Shown here one piece after another: positions 60,318-64,000 of a stretch of 64,000 nucleotides of DNA. The stretch is from Tretioscincus oriximinensis (Eukaryota; Chordata; Lepidosauria; Squamata; Gymnophthalmidae), in contig JAJVDF010000045.1 in assembly GCA_022410635.1 (NCBI GenBank), positions 2,686,954 through 2,750,953 on the forward strand. The letters run 5' to 3'. The position numbers were made by a program, and so were the translations under genes. The notes under the pieces are model-generated. The model did no database searches. It worked only from the letters and a program-made list of their open reading frames with translations, and had not been told where the DNA came from. The first letter of the stretch is position 1. Each line of letters opens with the position of its first letter.

Positions 60318-60719
60318 TCAGGTCCTATGATGACATTGCCAGAGTTTGGGTTTGTGGCAGGGTCTAGTTCCCGTTTCTCCCTCTGTGTCCTGTGTTCTTT
60401 GTGTGAGTAGTTGTTTGGGGTTGAGTGGTTGTTTGTAAGCCAGCAAAGGTTTGCCACCAAGTGCTCTTGAGAGAGCTGTGTTTTTATCCAAAATAGGTTG
60501 AAGTTCATTTATTATGTGTTTGAGGGCCCCCAATTGTGAGCTGTATGTGACCACTAATGGGGTTCTGTTGTTTTCTGTCCTCAATCTGTCCTGTAATAGG
60601 TTGATTCTGGGTACCATTCTGGCTCTGTTGATTTGTTTTTTTACTTCATGTGGTGGGTACTGTAACCTGAGGAATGCTTGCTGTAGTTCCAGGAGTTTGG
60701 TGTCTCTGTCTTCTGGATT
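60318..60719 (-). pseudogene. Penelope reverse transcriptase C-terminus
   Basis: The minus strand encodes RTPLVVTYSSQLGALKHIIN, then ELQPILDKNTAL, KPLLAYKQPLNPKQLL, and GTRPCHKPKLWQC. This is the usual order at the end of Penelope reverse transcriptases: a PLVVTY block, a hydrophobic L..L block, LAYK.P.NLK and a final PC.KP..C knuckle just ahead of the nuclease. The palm with its YxDD box is absent through truncation at 60719. The first part (60618-60719) is open in the same frame without a start codon. Confidence 0.82.
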
Positions 60720-60731
60720 TTATTCTCCTGC

Positions 60732-61689
60732 TTTTGGTGAAATATATAAAGAATATGTCCAACATCAGGACAATAGAGCTTCCAACATTACTGAACTACA
60801 GTTTGTAGGTTTATGTTTGTATCTCACCCTACATAAGAGAACCTCAAGAAAAAGCACAAAAAAGTTATAAAATGGTTAGAAAACAATGAGTATCTGCATG
60901 GGGAAGTGGATGTTGAACGGGTGCATCTTCACCAGATGTCTAAACAGATGTGTGTGCCTGATACACTTCATGGGTGAGTCTAATTATAACTTGGGGACTA
61001 TATTTAAGAATGACTCCCATGCAGGGTCGAATTTAATCTGTGTTTTGTCCATTAATAACTTGAACTGGGCCTGGTAGTAAATGGACAGCCAGTGCAATTC
61101 ATTTAAAACTGATGTGATGTATGTCTGCTGGGTCATTTAGCAGTCTGGCTGGTATATTTTCACCAGCTGAAGATTCCAGACCATCTTCAAGAGAAGTCCC
61201 ACATAGTTTTCATCATTGTACGCTATGTGGCTGAGACTAATTAGAGCTGTAACTCAATAACATCCTCAGGTTACATACTAAGAACAGCACAGCACCCGTA
61301 ATTATCTTCTGATAACTTCCAGGTTAAATTAATGCAATGTGTTGTAGATAGGGCTGCCCTTGAAGACAGTCCAGAAGCTGCAACTAGTGTTGACAGCAGC
61401 TTTCTGCACATATACATCTCTTACTAGTGTTGAGAGATCTGCACTGGTTTTTATATTCATTTCTGGGACTATTCNAAGGTGTTAAGATGAACACATAAAA
61501 TAACTGCATCGTGCAAAAAGCACCAGTCAAATTTGTGTAGCACTGTTCACAATATGCCTCACATTCAGCCTGGCTTTCTCACACACTCTCCTGAACCTTC
61601 TGCAGTTCTGAAAACTCTGGGAAGAAAGAAAAGCCCTGTTGCACTGGGGGGGAGGGGGGGAGGGAAAGGTAAACAAGGCCTGTAGTCTG
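60732..61689. other. no feature identified
   Basis: One N (61475) and a G-run at 61646-61663; nothing that I can assign. Confidence 0.4.
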
Positions 61690-61860
61690 GAGCAGCTTCT
61701 GCATATTTCTATTAAACTAGTGGAACAGATTGCCACAGGAGAAGTTGAATTCTCCTTTACTGACAACCATCCATCTAGGATGATTTAGTGAACATGCATT
61801 GAGCAGAGGTTGGACCTGATAACCCTAGAAGTCCCTTCCAACTCTATGATTCTATGATAT
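61690..61860 (+). mobile_element. CR1 LINE 3' end with terminal repeats
   Basis: It encodes LVEQIATGEVEFSFTDNHPS and then DLITLEVPSNSMIL, the same C-terminus as the copy at 9591-10190 (VEQVATGGGEFAFT and DPMTLEIPSKSIIL). It ends in ctatgattctatgat, the CR1 terminal direct repeats. Stops break the frame in between. Confidence 0.88.
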
Positions 61861-62284
61861 TTAGCATACGCTTCCCCAACACCTTTTCCACAAAGGGGAA
61901 CATTTCAAGACAAACACTTTTTGCATCCCTCCATATTTCATATTAGGGTGAGCTTGTATGCTGTTAATTCTTTATATTTAGGACTACTGGTAATCCAGAT
62001 TAGGATTTCTCTATGACTTGGATTTCATCCTCTGCTGACAGATCATACTAGTATTGGGCAAGACCTCCTACATATAATGTGGAAGGGCAGCCTTTAATGC
62101 CCCTACAGATAAGGAATACCAGAAAGAGTAGACAAGTTCTATCATGGCTATCCTAGCAAACGACACAGACAATCCCTGCTGTTTTCTTTGCTGATACAGA
62201 TATCTTTCTCATGAAGAGATGCCACTAAATGAATGTAAAAAATCTTTCTTTTCCAGACAGACATTGTATAATTGAACTACGGCC

Positions 62285-62365
62285 ACTCCCAGTGATATGC
62301 ACCATTTACNTATTTATTTATATCCTGCTCTTCATTCAAAGCTCCCAGGGTGGGTCACAGTATAA
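62285..62365 (-). mobile_element. LINE/SINE 3' tail fragment, reversed
   Basis: tatttatttatatcctgctcttcattcaaagctcccagggtgggtcacag is the complement of the common L2/SINE 3' end. An N lies in the ATTT run. Confidence 0.5.
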
Positions 62366-64000
62366 ATCAAATAATAAAACCAATATATCAAAAGCATTAA
62401 AATACAACCCACTCATCTCCGCAGAAAATTTAGCTTACACATTTCAGTTCCATATAAGGAAATTTCTTAAAATCAACTCCACTTGCATGAGCTGAGAAAA
62501 GTGACTTCTTTATAAGAACTTTAAATAGCCAAATATATAAACTGTAACTAACCAGGCCACATGGACAGTCAATCAATGCAAAATGATTGTCTTATCACTT
62601 CTAACTGGAGACTGCGCTTCATGGATAACTTCCTAACTTATATGAAACCNAGTCACATATGTTTAATTCCAGCCTTAAAAATCCCAGTAGACAGTTTCAG
62701 TGTTAACCTGCAACTGGCCTGTCAGACAATCTTTGATGTCACAGCATAATAGCTACTGAAAGAACAACTCTAATGGTTAACGTAACATGAAACCAAGGGC
62801 CTGCAGTGGAGGTGCCTCCTGTCAAGAACAGTTTCACTGCTGTTTCCCAGAAGTGACAACACGGAGAGACTAAGGAAGACAACATCTTTCCAATTTCTCC
62901 ATGCAAACGAAATTCAAAAGCCAGTACAGAATATATTCCACACTGCAAACGCAAAGGAACAAGCAGCTCCTTAAAAATGGGGGGAGTAAAGTTAAATCAT
63001 ACTACAATCTGATTAGAATCAAAGATCTCTACAGAGTTGAACAAAATTAAACTACTGTTTTCAATTTTTAACTCNAATGATTGTGTAACCGACCCTTCTC
63101 TTGGAGGTAAGATTGTCATAAAAAATAGAACAGGAGAGCTATAGCTTTTTATGTGTGGAAAAGAGGAATTTTCAAAACGTTTTGCTGGGATTATATGCTT
63201 TAACTGATAAATGTCTTCTTTTCTACAATCATTAAAGCTGTGTCTCTCTAATCTTTGGTTTTTATCAAAACTCTTCCTTTGGGTGAAGGTGGAATAGACA
63301 ATGGCATCAATAAATGATTGATAAATGAAAATTTTAATGACTGTCTTAGAAAGCCAAATGAGAATTCCAAAAGTCTATGATGCATCTTCCAGTCTTCATG
63401 CTGAGAAGCTGCTGGGCTTCTGACCTGTGATGGTTTTCTTTGAAAGATTCTTTTCTTTTAAGTTTGCCATCTGTCACTGGTTTCTTCCAGCATCTTCTTG
63501 GTTTATCTTGCTTCCATTGCTTTATAGCTTAGGAAAAATATTACTCTTGGGGCTCAGTAATCAGTGTGTTTATGATGGGCATGTAAAAAGGGGCAGAGAT
63601 GTTACACCAGCAATCATGGAGCATAAATACCCCAACCAAGAAGAGAGAGAAGCATGTCCTATCAGGAGAACGATAAGGATAGGNACTTGGACTTGCTTAC
63701 TAGCACCATCATACTGACCTAACTAACCCAATCTGTGCCATACTTCAAATCAACTTAGGATAACATACAGATGAAACCCCATTATAAAGAACCCTGATAT
63801 AACAAAATGTGCGATATAACCAAAAAATTGAAAGTCCCAGTCATGCCCCCAAAGAGAAATCTAAAGTTACACATCATACAGGTACTATGCGGCAAACCCA
63901 AAGTATCTCTGCCTGACTGTCCAACAAAAGATTTCCCATGTGGAAAGTGCAGGCCTGACCTCTGGCTCACCCCTCTCTCTTCGTGCTGGCTCATCTTCAC
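62366..64000. other. no gene identified
   Basis: The last 220 bases hold a minus-strand frame open to the window edge, but without a recognisable domain. Confidence 0.4.

Larger units (their letters stand above)
59672..60719 (-). mobile_element. Penelope-like retroelement, 5'-truncated
   Basis: It is bounded by a 12-bp target duplication, ttattctcctgc (59660-59671 and 60720-60731). On the minus strand it carries the end of a reverse transcriptase, a GIY-YIG endonuclease domain, and a 3' non-coding region holding a hammerhead-like fold at 59716-59755. Penelope-like elements are the only vertebrate retroelements known to join a reverse transcriptase to a GIY-YIG nuclease. Truncation removed the catalytic palm. 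A change of frame near 60310-60330 breaks the gene, and an N at 60309 lies right there, so a base-calling error cannot be excluded. Confidence 0.93.

Noticed and set aside
60514..60870. 118-codon plus-strand frame
   Set aside because: It lies antisense to the Penelope reverse transcriptase end and is a shadow of it.

Overview
This is a 64 kb stretch of vertebrate nuclear DNA with no recognisable protein-coding host gene. It is AT-rich, has scattered single N calls, and its only recognisable protein-coding remains belong to transposable elements. The mix of elements points to a squamate reptile (lizard, gecko or snake): BovB/RTE relics, several CR1 and L2 LINE fragments, a poly(A)-tailed L1, a Penelope-like element with a GIY-YIG endonuclease, hAT DNA transposons with 8-bp target duplications, and at least two tRNA-derived SINE families. 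The taxon is inferred from this combination; no single-copy gene supports it. The window is probably intergenic or inside a very long intron.

Layout. 0-11 kb: a palindromic MITE, a weak exon-like segment, SINEs, an L2 3' end, a short hAT MITE with an exact 8-bp duplication (6786-6973), a CR1 endonuclease relic and a CR1 3' end (9591-10190). 11-30 kb: a decayed Penelope tail, a SINE, copies of a palindromic MITE family, a nested inverted-repeat (foldback) structure (24495-24957), a second Penelope tail, a compositionally odd block (26455-27180) and a BovB relic. 30-40 kb: a local duplication of about 135 bp, one copy of which is split by a GC-rich hAT (31554-31929); an L1 insertion with a 16-bp target duplication (35029-35377); CR1, L2 and SINE fragments; and a second GC-rich hAT lodged inside a BovB relic (39460-39761). 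40-54 kb: mostly unique sequence with CR1 and BovB remnants, two copies of another palindromic MITE and microsatellites. 54-64 kb: a SINE, a CR1 with a 219-codon open reverse transcriptase fragment (55010-56060), a 1.18 kb hAT derivative keeping its BED-type first exon (56341-57523), a Penelope-like insertion (59672-60719) and a CR1 tail.

The strongest point of interest is the Penelope-like insertion. It is bounded by a 12-bp target duplication and encodes the end of a reverse transcriptase and a GIY-YIG domain. Near its 3' end it carries a segment that folds as a minimal hammerhead ribozyme, and two decayed copies of that segment occur elsewhere in the window. The second is a pair of GC-rich hAT elements, one of which has its empty site preserved 0.8 kb away in a duplicated segment.
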